From contig DAOTUI010000161.1 in assembly GCA_034437035.1 (NCBI GenBank), positions 1 through 31,049 of the forward strand: 31,049 nt of DNA, read 5' to 3'. The first letter of the stretch is position 1; each line of letters starts with the position of its first letter. Both the position numbers and the translations under genes were made by a program. Below, piece after piece: positions 7,115-14,835 of this stretch. The DNA comes from CAKZQX01 sp034437035. Its GTDB lineage: Bacteria; Chloroflexota; Chloroflexia; Chloroflexales; Chloroflexaceae. Under the pieces are notes generated by a model. The model did not search any database and was not told where the DNA came from. It worked only from the letters and a program-made list of their open reading frames with translations.

Positions 7115-7787
7115 CAATCGCCTGGCGGAAATGTTCGGGGCGAAAATCCGGCCAGAGCACCGGGGTTGACCAATACTCGCTGTAGGCAGCCTGCCAGATC
7201 AAGAAGTTCGACAGACGCCACTCGCCGCTGGTACGGATTACCAGATCCGGATCGGGCAGACCACCCGTCGAGAGATTAGCCGAAATTGCCTGTTCAGTAA
7301 TCGCATCGGGGGGCAACCCTTGCGCTACCAGGGTCCGCACAGCATTCACAACATCCATCCGCCCACCATAGTTAAATGCAATTGCCAGCGTGAGTTGGGT
7401 ATTATCGCGCGTCAGATCAACCGCATACCGCACCTTGCGCTTAAGATACTCGCTAATACCCTCAAGACTACCCAGGTGACGCAGATGCACGCCCTGCTCA
7501 TGCAGTGCCCGCGTCTCACGGTCAATAAAATCACTCAGAATTGCCATCAACCCCTGCACTTCGCGAGAGGGGCGGCTCCAATTCTCTGTAGAGAACGCAT
7601 AGAGCGTGAGGCAGGGCACATTCAGATCGACGCAGGTAGTGACAATACTCCGAATATTCTCAGTACCGGCGCGGTGCCCGGCCAGACGAGGCAACCCCCG
7701 CTGACGCGCCCAGCGACCATTCCCATCCATAATGATCGCAACATGTTGTGGCATACGTTGACCGCTGGAAGCGCCTTGCACTGTCAT
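7068..7787 (-). CDS. uppS: Isoprenyl (undecaprenyl) diphosphate synthase
   Basis: A cis-prenyltransferase that builds the C55 lipid carrier for cell-wall precursors from farnesyl and isopentenyl diphosphates. 239 aa from ATG 7787, chosen because AGAGGA lies at a good distance upstream; the GTG at 7808 would add seven residues. Family motifs are complete: HVAIIMDGNGRWA with catalytic Asp21, GHRAG, LYAFSTENWSRP, and the C-terminal DPDLVIRTSGEWRLSNFLIW. Followed by overlapping cdsA, as in many bacteria. The spacing to frr is 81 nt. Confidence 0.96.
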   Translation of the reverse strand: MTVQGASSGQRMPQHVAIIMDGNGRWARQRGLPRLAGHRAGTENIRSIVTTCVDLNVPCLTLYAFSTENWSRPSREVQGLMAILSDFIDRETRALHEQGVHLRHLGSLEGISEYLKRKVRYAVDLTRDNTQLTLAIAFNYGGRMDVVNAVRTLVAQGLPPDAITEQAISANLSTGGLPDPDLVIRTSGEWRLSNFLIWQAAYSEYWSTPVLWPDFRPEHFRQAIDEYGRRERRFGGLGE

Positions 7788-7868
7788 TACCGTCCTCTCA
7801 GTCGTCACTTATGCCCGACAGACTCTTGCTACAGCAACCGGGAACCCGCATCCCCCGAGAGAAGTCCG

Positions 7869-8426
7869 TCAGACCTCCATCACCTCGGCCTCTTTTTCCG
7901 CACCCACCCGATCCAGCTCTTTGCTGTAGCGGTCGGTCAACTCCTGCAGTTTCTCCTGAGTACGATGCAGATCATCTTCGCTGATCAGCTTCTCACTCTC
8001 AAACTGGCGCAAATCGTTGATCGCGTCACGCCGATGGTTGCGCAACGACACCTTGACCTCCTCAACGCGGGTGCGCACCAGCTTGACGAGTTCGCGGCGA
8101 CGCTCCTCGGTCAGCGGCGGTATGCTCAGCCGAATAAGCCGCCCATCGTTGTTGGGATTCAGCCCCAGGTCCGAGTGTTGAATCGCCTTCTCGATCGGGC
8201 GTAAGGTACCGACATCATACGGCTGGATCACAATCAGACGTGCCTCGGGCACACTCACCCCTGCAAGCTGGTTCAGCGGCATTGTAGTTTCATAAGCTTC
8301 AACCGGAAGATGCTCCACCAGCCCGGGCGATGCCCGTCCCGTCCGAATTGTGCTTAGTTGTTGCCTGAGTACCTCAACCGCCTTTTTCATATGGCTTTCG
8401 GCTTCACGCAGCACATCATTTTCCAT
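7869..8426 (-). CDS. frr: Ribosome recycling factor
   Basis: Dissociates post-termination ribosomes together with EF-G. 185 aa, the standard length. Typical sequence features: KAVEVLRQQLSTIRTGRASP near the N-terminus, PEARLIVIQPYD, IPPLTEERRRELVK and RNHRRDAIND. Two tandem ATG codons occur at 8429 and 8426; the second is better placed after the GGAGGA ribosome-binding site (8432-8437). The upstream pyrH stop overlaps the first ATG (TAATG), so translation is coupled. Confidence 0.96.
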   Translation of the reverse strand: MENDVLREAESHMKKAVEVLRQQLSTIRTGRASPGLVEHLPVEAYETTMPLNQLAGVSVPEARLIVIQPYDVGTLRPIEKAIQHSDLGLNPNNDGRLIRLSIPPLTEERRRELVKLVRTRVEEVKVSLRNHRRDAINDLRQFESEKLISEDDLHRTQEKLQELTDRYSKELDRVGAEKEAEVMEV

Positions 8427-8428
8427 CA

Positions 8429-9157
8429 TTATCCTCCTCGCTTGCTCACCAGCGTGCCGACCTGCTCACCCATAACAATGCGCTCAATAATACCTGCTTC
8501 CTGCGCATTAAACACAATAATCGGGAGGTTATTGTCCATACAGAAGGTCAGCGCTGTGCTATCCATCACGGTCAACCCCCGCCTCAGGGCATCCATATAG
8601 GTCAGATGATCAAAGCGGGTCGCCGTGGGATCATGCCGGGGATCAGCCGTATATACCCCATCAACACCATTCTTTGCCATCAGAATGACCTCCGCGTGGA
8701 TCTCCGCCGCACGCAGAGCCGCCGCCGAGTCGGTGGTAAAGTAAGGATTGCCCGTCCCGGCCGCCAGAATAATCACGCGACCCTTCTCGAGATGGCGCGT
8801 TGCCCGCCGGCGGATGTAGGGTTCAGCCACTTCATCCATTTTTATCGCCGTCATGGCCCGGGTATGGATACCACAACGCTCCAGCGAGTCTTGCATCGCC
8901 AGCGCATTAATAATTGTTGCCAGCATCCCCATGTAGTGAGACTGCGCGGCATCCATCCCCCGGGCAATCGCTTCATGACCACGCCAGATATTACCACCAC
9001 CAATAACCACGGCGACCTCAATGTTGTGCTGGACAACCTGCCGAATCTCCCGCGCGAGGAAGTCAAGCATCTCCGGGTCGAGGCATTCGCTCTGCCCGCT
9101 GTGCAATGACTCGCCACTCAGTTTGATCAGCACCCGCTGGTACTTTGGTTTGTCCAT
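8429..9157 (-). CDS. pyrH: Uridylate kinase (UMP kinase)
   Basis: Phosphorylates UMP to UDP with ATP. Bacterial hexameric amino-acid-kinase-fold enzyme, 242 aa. Motifs: RVLIKLSGESL (phosphate loop), VVIGGGNIWRG, NALAMQDSLE, GTGNPYFTTDSAAALRA (the conserved F-T-T-D-S/T segment) and GVYTADPRHD. The start was set at ATG 9157 because MDKPKYQRVLIKLSGE matches family N-termini. Upstream in-frame codons would run into tsf. There is no obvious Shine-Dalgarno in the 13-nt gap after tsf, so coupling to tsf translation is plausible. Confidence 0.97.
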   Translation of the reverse strand: MDKPKYQRVLIKLSGESLHSGQSECLDPEMLDFLAREIRQVVQHNIEVAVVIGGGNIWRGHEAIARGMDAAQSHYMGMLATIINALAMQDSLERCGIHTRAMTAIKMDEVAEPYIRRRATRHLEKGRVIILAAGTGNPYFTTDSAAALRAAEIHAEVILMAKNGVDGVYTADPRHDPTATRFDHLTYMDALRRGLTVMDSTALTFCMDNNLPIIVFNAQEAGIIERIVMGEQVGTLVSKRGG

Positions 9158-9170
9158 AGTGGTATGCCAA

Positions 9171-9698
9171 TTAGCTTCCAACTTCAAAGCGCGCAAAGCG
9201 GCGCACGACGATATTCTCGCCCAGTTTGGCAATACCCTCCTTGATCTTCTCCTGGATCGTCACCGACGGGTTTTTCACAAAGGGCTGGGCCAGCAGCACA
9301 TGCTCCTCGTAGAACTTCTCGGCAGAGGTACCACTCTCCTCAATCTCGGCGGCCGGCACTTCGTCAACCATCACATAGCGCGGATTGGTCGCCGCAACAT
9401 GGAGCGCCAGTTCACGCGAGAGGCTGATAAAGTCATCGGTACGCGCAACGAAATCGGTTTCGCAGTTTACCTCAACGATAGCTACCAGCTTCGAGCCCGG
9501 ATGCTCATAGATCGCCACGCGCCCCTCATTGGCTACCCGGCTCTGCTTCTTATCCGCCCGCGCCAGTCCCTTCTCGCGCAGGATTGCGATGGCCTGATCC
9601 ATATTCCCATCGGTCTGCGTGAGCGTATCTTTACACTCCTTGATACCTGCGCCGGTACGCTCACGCAATTCTTTGACCATCTCGGTTGTCACCGCCAC
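9171..9698 (-). CDS. tsf: Elongation factor Ts
   Basis: Nucleotide-exchange factor for EF-Tu. 175 aa: the short form of EF-Ts with one core subdomain, as in Thermus, rather than the ~280-aa enterobacterial form. N-terminal UBA-like domain (MVKELRERTGAGIKECKDTL), then the TDFVAR signature (VNCETDFVARTDDF) and a C-terminal helix. The start is GTG 9698 with TAGGAGAG upstream. It lies between rpsB (184-nt gap) and pyrH (13-nt gap). Confidence 0.97.
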   Translation of the reverse strand: MAVTTEMVKELRERTGAGIKECKDTLTQTDGNMDQAIAILREKGLARADKKQSRVANEGRVAIYEHPGSKLVAIVEVNCETDFVARTDDFISLSRELALHVAATNPRYVMVDEVPAAEIEESGTSAEKFYEEHVLLAQPFVKNPSVTIQEKIKEGIAKLGENIVVRRFARFEVGS

Positions 9699-9831
9699 TA
9701 TTGCTCTCCTATCATCACTATAATCTGCTGCATAAATAATATCTTACGTGTACGCCGCAACCACCCCTGGATACACCGGCGCACTCACACCCTATTAACG
9801 CAGGCATACACCTATCTTCAGCCATCCGTAC

Positions 9832-9859
9832 GCAACGGCGACCAAATGGTCGCCGTTGC
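9832..9859 (-). terminator. Perfect inverted repeat in rpsB-tsf spacer (possible attenuator)
   Basis: GCAACGGCGACC and GGTCGCCGTTGC form a 12-bp GC-rich stem with loop AAAT, 23 nt downstream of the rpsB stop. No T-run follows on the - strand, so complete termination is unlikely. It may lower tsf expression relative to rpsB or stabilise the rpsB 3' end. The rest of the 184-bp spacer shows no convincing promoter. Confidence 0.55.
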
Positions 9860-9882
9860 CTCTACACACTTGCCTGCTGCGA

Positions 9883-10638
9883 CTACCGCTGGCCGTTACC
9901 GGAACCGGCATAATCTTCATGCGCCGCTTCGCGCCGGTTGATACCCTCAATCGCCGCATCGGCAATTTTCCCGGTCATCAACCGGATACCCCGAATGGCA
10001 TCATCATTGCAGGGAATAATATAGTCGATTAGATCCGGATCACAGTTTGTATCGACCATTGCCACAACTGGCACCCCCAGTTTGCGCGCCTCGCGCACAG
10101 CCAGTTCTTCTTTGTGCGGATCGATCACAAACAGGGCACCGGGCAAGCGATCCATAGTTTTAAGACCACCGAAGACCCGATTCAACTTGCCAATCTGGTC
10201 TTCCAGCTTCATGCCCTCCGCCTTCGTCAGGCGCGCGAAATCGCCCCGGTCACGCTGCGCTTCCAGGTCGGCCAGATGGCGCAACCGCCGACGGATAGTG
10301 ACAAAGTTGGTCAGCGTGCCACCCAGCCAGCGCTGGGTAATGTAGAGCTGATTCGCCCGCGATGCCTCTTCTTCAACTGCTTCCTGAGCCTGCTTTTTCG
10401 TTCCCACAAAGAGGATCTTTTGTCCGCCGGCAACGGTATCGGCCACAAAGTTATAGGCATTGGTGAGCCCGGAGATGGTCTTCTGCAGGTCGATGATATG
10501 AATACCATTCCGCGCGGTGAAGATAAACGGGCGCATCTTGGGGTTCCAGCGCTTCGTCTGGTGCCCAAAGTGCGAACCCGCCTCCAGGAGGGCTTTAACC
10601 GAAACTATCCGGGGTGCTTTTGGTACAGCTTGAGTCAT
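9883..10638 (-). CDS. rpsB: 30S ribosomal protein S2
   Basis: S2 of the small ribosomal subunit, 251 aa. Clear family sequence: LLEAGSHFGHQTKRWNPKM, ARNGIHIIDLQKT, VGTKKQAQEAVEEEA, QRWLGGTLTNF and the conserved PGALFVIDPHKEELAVREA. ATG 10638 is preferred; TTG at 10647 is in frame but only 3 nt from GGAG, which leaves the ATG 12 nt from it, so both are imperfect. First gene of the operon rpsB-tsf-pyrH-frr-uppS-cdsA, read from the promoter at 10783-10811 through a leader of about 135 nt. Confidence 0.97.
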   Translation of the reverse strand: MTQAVPKAPRIVSVKALLEAGSHFGHQTKRWNPKMRPFIFTARNGIHIIDLQKTISGLTNAYNFVADTVAGGQKILFVGTKKQAQEAVEEEASRANQLYITQRWLGGTLTNFVTIRRRLRHLADLEAQRDRGDFARLTKAEGMKLEDQIGKLNRVFGGLKTMDRLPGALFVIDPHKEELAVREARKLGVPVVAMVDTNCDPDLIDYIIPCNDDAIRGIRLMTGKIADAAIEGINRREAAHEDYAGSGNGQR

Positions 10639-10782
10639 ACGTCGCAATAACTCCTTTTTCTCCTAGCAAATTGATTGCTCCTCCACCCCCATCACGCTGC
10701 ACGCGCACCGATAACCGACATCGGCAGGACGCGGTACAATCAGGGGATGTGTGTAGTTGGCGGGGAATACACGCCGACGAAT

Positions 10783-10811
10783 AGTATAGCACACAACAGT
10801 GTGGCGGGCAA
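10783..10811 (-). promoter_or_regulatory. rpsB operon promoter
   Basis: On the - strand, TTGCCC (10811-10806), a 17-bp spacer and TATACT (10788-10783), with TGC just before the -10 (extended -10). Initiation is expected near 10776, giving a leader of about 137 nt before rpsB in which an S2-type autoregulatory structure could lie; none was verified. Confidence 0.85.
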
Positions 10812-10841
10812 ATTTTGCGCTTTGCTATCACATCCCCGCGC

Positions 10842-11237
10842 TTACTCGGCGACCAGCACCGGGGGCAACCAGCGATCGAGAAGCAGATAGGCCAGCGGTG
10901 GGAGCAGCAGGAGAATCAACGCCGCCCAGGAAGGTGCCAGCATAAAATAAAAGGCCGCCGGGGGAATAAGTAGTGCAAGCGAAATCAGAAACCCGGGCAG
11001 GCTTTTCCAGCCCAATGCCGGCACCAGCAGCAGGAAGATGAGTCCGGTGATAATCGGCTCGCTACACGCCACCGGCGCACCTTCCATATAACATTGCCAG
11101 ACCAGCGAGCGAACAGCTATCCCCGGCGGGGCTGCATCCAGTTGGCTGGACGCAATCAGGCGGCGAAGCAGCAGGGCCAGCGCACCCAGCAACAGGACTG
11201 CATATCCACGCACAAGACGATTACGGAGTAAATGCAT
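10842..11237 (-). CDS. Small hypothetical membrane protein
   Basis: A 131-aa integral membrane protein with about four hydrophobic helices: residues ~12-25 (AVLLLGALALLLRR), ~63-75, ~80-97 and ~103-118 (WAALILLLLPPLAYLLLD). A loop between helices 1 and 2 has two cysteines (WQCYMEGAPVACSEP) that could form a disulfide on the outer face. No family is recognised. It lies 76 bp downstream of leuS, beyond a hairpin terminator, and ends 30 bp before the rpsB promoter. There is no clear Shine-Dalgarno before ATG 11237. Confidence 0.7.
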   Translation of the reverse strand: MHLLRNRLVRGYAVLLLGALALLLRRLIASSQLDAAPPGIAVRSLVWQCYMEGAPVACSEPIITGLIFLLLVPALGWKSLPGFLISLALLIPPAAFYFMLAPSWAALILLLLPPLAYLLLDRWLPPVLVAE

Positions 11238-11255
11238 GACTTACTACAAAACCAG

Positions 11256-11306
11256 CAGCGTGCCGCGTGAAGCTGGATATACAACCAGTATTCACGCGGC
11301 ACACTG
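11256..11306 (-). terminator. Hairpin terminator after leuS
   Basis: On the - strand, TTCACGCGGCAC and GTGCCGCGTGAA form a perfect 12-bp stem, extended outward past one mismatch by CAG/CTG and inward by CTGG/CCAG. A short TTTT follows 4 nt after the extended stem. It starts 8 bp past the leuS stop. The weak T-run may let some transcription into the membrane-protein gene. Confidence 0.7.
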
Positions 11307-11313
11307 CATAAAC

Positions 11314-14274
11314 CTACACAACGACATTTACCAGTTTACCCGGCACAACGATGACTTTACGCACCGTTTTATTACCTACAAAATCCAGAACGCGCTCGCT
11401 ATTCAGGGCTAACTCGCGCAGTGTCGACTCATCGGCATCAACCGGCACCGTGACCTTGTCGCGCAGTTTGCCGTTCACCTGGATCACCAGTTCAACCTCT
11501 TCCTCCGCCGCCAGCGACTCATCGGCAACCGGCCAGGGCTGCCGGTGGATACTGTACGCATTGCCGATGCGCGTCCAGAGTTCTTCGGCAATATGCGGCG
11601 CAACCGGAGCCATCAACCGCAGCAGGATGTCGATAGCCTCATTCCAGGCCGCTGTTCCCGCCAGACCCGCATCGCGGGCCCGGAAGAGCGCATTGGTACA
11701 CTCCATCAGCGCGGCAACCATGGTATTAAACTTGAAGTCGAGGATATCGCGCTCAACCCGCTGGATTGTCTGATGCGCGATCCGGCGGATCTGGCGCTCG
11801 CTAAACTCGGTCGGCCGGCCGCGCTCATCATCGGGGGCCAGCACAATGCGCCAGACGCGATCCAGCCAGCGCCGGACGCCGGGCACACCCTGGGTGCTCC
11901 AGGGCACCGCCAGTTCAAAATCGCTGATAAAGCACTCATACCCGCGCAGTGCATCCGCACCCTGCTCGGCCACAACTTCGTCGGGCGTGATGACATTGTT
12001 ATAGGACTTGCTCATCTTGCGGCCATCGGGGGCCAGGATCAGCCCCTGGTTGCGCAGACGCTGGAACGGCTCCACAAACGAAACCACCCCCACGTCATGC
12101 AGCACCTTGGTCCAGAAGCGCGCATAGAGCAGATGCATCACCGCATGTTCAGCGCCCCCTACATACATATCGACCGGCAGCCAGTAGTTCAACTGCTGCC
12201 CCTCGGCCGGCACCTGATCATTGCGCGGATCAACAAAGCGCAGGAAGTACCAGGAAGAACAGGCAAAGGTACCCATCGTGTCGGTCTCGCGCCGTCCCGG
12301 GCGGCCATCAGGCAACGTCACATTCACCCACTCGTTGATCAATGCCAGGGGCGACTCGCCGGTGGCCGTCGGTTCATAGCTCTCTACGTTGGGCAGGGTC
12401 AGCGGCAAATCTGCGGCTTTGACCGGCACCTCCAGCCCATCCTCGGTATGGATAATCGGGATAGGCGTGCCCCAGTAGCGCTGGCGGCTGATCAGCCAGT
12501 CGCGCATCCGGTAGTTGCGGCGGCGCTGCCCCAGGTTTTCCACTTCCAGCCAGGTGATCGTGCGGTTGATCGCCTCCTCGCCGGGCAGACCGTCGATCGG
12601 GCCGGAGTTAATCGGCGTTCCCGGCTCATCGTGATAGATGACCTCCCGATAGAAGGGCACCGTGGACAGATAGCCCATATAAGTCATGCCGGCAGCGGAC
12701 GGCTCCAGCACGCCGATGCGCCGCATAATCTGATCGGCGTGACCGGTTGAGTTGTACGGCAACACCACCTCGCGGAAGATCACCAGCCATCCCGACCCGA
12801 CAACCTCGGTCCAGTGCCCGGTCAGGAAGGGCTGTACCAGGCCGGCATAGTCCTGCGCCTGTGCGCCGGTCAGCGTTACCAGCAGGTCGCCGTCCACAAT
12901 CTCAAAGCTATAGCCATGCTCACGCAGCGTTTCCGGCAGACCCTCGCGGTAGGTACCGCTTACCACCCGACTGTGGGCCAGATCATCGGGCCGCGCAATC
13001 ACCGGGATAATCGGCAGGCCAAACTTGAGCGCAAACGCAAAGTCGCGCTCGTCATGCGCCGGCACCGCCATAATCGCGCCGGTACCATAGCCCATCAAGA
13101 CATAGTCAGCAATCCAGATCGGAATACGCTCGCCGTTGACTGGATTAATCGCATAGGAGCCGGTAAAAACGCCGGTCTTCTCTTTCTCCTCGGCGCGGGC
13201 GGCATCGGTTTTTGCCTGTGCCTCGGCAACATAGCTCTGGACCGCCGCACGCCGCTCCTCAGTCGTGACGGAGGCAACCAGCGGGTGTTCGGGCGACAAC
13301 ACCATAAACGTCGCCCCCCAGAGCGTATCCGGGCGTGTCGTAAACACAACAAACTCATGCCCATACTCGGTGCGGAAGATCACCTCGGCACCCTCGCTGC
13401 GCCCGATCCAGTTGTGCTGCATAGCGACAATCTTCGAGGGCCAGTCAACCGTCTCCAGGTCGCGTGACAGCCGCTCGGCGTAGGCAGTAATGCGGAAAAA
13501 CCACTGCTTCAAGATCTTCCGCTCAACCATTGCGCCACTGCGCCAGGCCGTCCCATCCGGCTGCACTTCTTCATTGGCAATCACCGTCTTGTCCACCGGA
13601 TCCCAGTTGACCGTCGCCTCGCCCCGGTAGGCCAGCCGGAAGCGCCCCAGGAACTCCTGACGCTGCTGTGGCGTAAAGCTGTTCCAATCCTCGGCGCTCA
13701 GGCGCGTCTCAGAGAGCGGCAGGCGCAGGTTGGTGGTACCAGTACGCGCCAACTCCTCCTCCAACTCGGCGATTGGGCGAGCCGCATCAACCCGCGGATC
13801 ATACCAGGACTGGTAGAGCTGCAGGAAGATCCACTGCGTCCACTGGTAATAATCCGGCGAACTGGAGTTAATCTCGCGGCTCCAGTCATAGCTGGTGCCG
13901 ATCAGCTTCATCTGGCGCTTGTAGTTATCGGCAAAGCGACGAATCAGGATCGAGGGGTTGGTTTTGAGTTTAATTGCCGCATTCTCGGCGGGCAGGCCAA
14001 AGGCATCCCAGCCCATCGGGTGCAGCACATTGTAGCCCTGCATGCGGTAGTAGCGGGCCAGCACATCCGACGGCACATAGTTGCGACAGTGACCGACGCT
14101 CAGCCCCGCGCCGCTGGGGTAGGGATACATATCCAGCACATAGAACTTGGGCCGCTCATCGGCGGGCAGTGTCTTGTAAAGTTCGTCGGCTTCCCAAAGA
14201 TCCTGCCATTTCTGTTCAAAGGTGGTGGGATCGTAGCGTTCGACTGGTTTGCGGTCATCAGTTGAGTCACTCAT
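11314..14274 (-). CDS. leuS: Leucine--tRNA ligase
   Basis: Charges tRNA-Leu with leucine. Class I motifs: PYPSGAGLSVGH (HIGH equivalent, residues 58-62) and GRKMSKSYNNV (KMSKS at 753-757). The CP1 editing domain contains FTTRPDTLWGATFMVLSPEH and YGTGAIMAVPAHDERD (the T-rich and acidic editing motifs). At 986 aa it is well above the usual ~800-870. Extra sequence is seen around residues 150-205 and ~440-545, the latter between editing domain and catalytic core. The C-terminus ends in the conserved VQVNGKLRDKV-type region (VIQVNGKLRDKVTVPV). ATG 14274 has AGGAG upstream and overlaps the end of a small leader ORF (14267-14410). A terminator follows. Confidence 0.97.
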   Translation of the reverse strand: MSDSTDDRKPVERYDPTTFEQKWQDLWEADELYKTLPADERPKFYVLDMYPYPSGAGLSVGHCRNYVPSDVLARYYRMQGYNVLHPMGWDAFGLPAENAAIKLKTNPSILIRRFADNYKRQMKLIGTSYDWSREINSSSPDYYQWTQWIFLQLYQSWYDPRVDAARPIAELEEELARTGTTNLRLPLSETRLSAEDWNSFTPQQRQEFLGRFRLAYRGEATVNWDPVDKTVIANEEVQPDGTAWRSGAMVERKILKQWFFRITAYAERLSRDLETVDWPSKIVAMQHNWIGRSEGAEVIFRTEYGHEFVVFTTRPDTLWGATFMVLSPEHPLVASVTTEERRAAVQSYVAEAQAKTDAARAEEKEKTGVFTGSYAINPVNGERIPIWIADYVLMGYGTGAIMAVPAHDERDFAFALKFGLPIIPVIARPDDLAHSRVVSGTYREGLPETLREHGYSFEIVDGDLLVTLTGAQAQDYAGLVQPFLTGHWTEVVGSGWLVIFREVVLPYNSTGHADQIMRRIGVLEPSAAGMTYMGYLSTVPFYREVIYHDEPGTPINSGPIDGLPGEEAINRTITWLEVENLGQRRRNYRMRDWLISRQRYWGTPIPIIHTEDGLEVPVKAADLPLTLPNVESYEPTATGESPLALINEWVNVTLPDGRPGRRETDTMGTFACSSWYFLRFVDPRNDQVPAEGQQLNYWLPVDMYVGGAEHAVMHLLYARFWTKVLHDVGVVSFVEPFQRLRNQGLILAPDGRKMSKSYNNVITPDEVVAEQGADALRGYECFISDFELAVPWSTQGVPGVRRWLDRVWRIVLAPDDERGRPTEFSERQIRRIAHQTIQRVERDILDFKFNTMVAALMECTNALFRARDAGLAGTAAWNEAIDILLRLMAPVAPHIAEELWTRIGNAYSIHRQPWPVADESLAAEEEVELVIQVNGKLRDKVTVPVDADESTLRELALNSERVLDFVGNKTVRKVIVVPGKLVNVVV

Positions 14275-14410
14275 AAGCTATCGCTCCTTGGAAAGTGAGC
14301 ACGGGCACATGATACGTGATACGTGATGCGTGAACGGCGAAACATGAATTGTAAACGGTAAAACATAAACCAGATATGCAATAAAGATCACTAAGGTCCG
14401 GTTCAGACAT
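14267..14410 (-). CDS. Candidate leuS leader peptide / upstream ORF
   Basis: A 47-codon ORF starting at ATG 14410 behind a near-perfect ribosome-binding site, AAGGAGGTGAGCACC, the best in the window. It begins MSEPDLSDLYCISG and ends at TGA 14269-14267, which overlaps the leuS ATG by 8 nt. This layout suggests translational coupling to leuS. Its middle is encoded by the period-7 repeat tract, so the peptide sequence itself may not matter. There is no run of leucine codons as in a classical attenuator, and no T-box motif in this leader. Whether it is made is unknown. Confidence 0.45.
   Translation of the reverse strand: MSEPDLSDLYCISGLCFTVYNSCFAVHASRITYHVPVLTFQGAIAYE
14311..14373 (-). repeat. 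Degenerate heptamer tract in leuS leader
   Basis: Nine successive period-7 units on the + strand: GATACGT twice, GATGCGT, GAACGGC, GAAACAT, GAATTGT, AAACGGT, AAAACAT, AAACCAG. The first units are nearly identical, then they decay. The tract ends 36 bp before the leuS start codon. It is comparable in period and position to the tract before valS (633-708). Confidence 0.7.
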
Positions 14411-14526
14411 GGTGCTCACCTCCTTTCGGGCGATTGCAAAAGATGTGCCCTCCGCAACGGCCGGCACGACAGCATCAGTGTACCACAGGACGTATGATCG
14501 TGTTATCAGACGCATGGGCTATAGGG

Positions 14527-14535
14527 ATTATACCA
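14527..14535 (-). promoter_or_regulatory. Extended -10 promoter for leuS
   Basis: TGGTATAAT on the - strand (TATAAT at 14532-14527). There is no good -35; that region would fall across the edge of repeat element B (14549). A transcript from here would have a leader of about 245 nt including the small ORF at 14410. Confidence 0.6.
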
Positions 14536-14548
14536 TCTCTACTCAACC

Positions 14549-14820
14549 ACACGAGTTACGCGGTTGACATGTAAACCGGACATTTCATGCGATGGAAGCC
14601 CGATTTACCTGCGGCAGCATGGTACTCGTTTTTTCTTTTTCACAAAAATGTTGCACAACGTGCAACATTTTTGTGAAAAAGCATGGAATCTTCCGCCCTG
14701 CCGGAGGCGATATTCCCCGTCAAGTGCGGGATCGTCTGATCCATGGCAGCATTGGCCGGTTCGCGGTGTTCGCTCATGTCGTGTTGTTCGTGGTCTAAAC
14801 TCCTACCGCGTAAGTCGTGT
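14549..14820 (+). repeat. Terminal-inverted-repeat element, copy B
   Basis: Ends ACACGAGTTACGCGGT (14549-14564) and ACCGCGTAAGTCGTGT (14805-14820) are inverted repeats with one mismatch in 16. The central perfect hairpin at 14635-14681 has 22-bp arms and loop AAC. The left module (86 bp) matches copy C closely (CGATGGAAGCCCGATT, TGCGGCAGCATGGTAC). The right side contains GGAATCTTCCGCCCTGCCGG, shared with copy A, plus about 74 extra bp absent from A and C. It fills the space between the end of the LVIVD-repeat gene and the leuS promoter. No coding sequence and no clear target-site duplication. Confidence 0.82.
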
Positions 14821-14835
14821 CAATCAGGGATGCGT

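Noticed and set aside
11545..12750. Open frame of 401 codons on the + strand
   Set aside because: Antisense shadow of leuS; no family motif.
14275..14526. T-box riboswitch in the leuS leader
   Set aside because: No conserved GGTGGNACC motif and no competing terminator are visible; only the leader ORF and heptamer tract are present.
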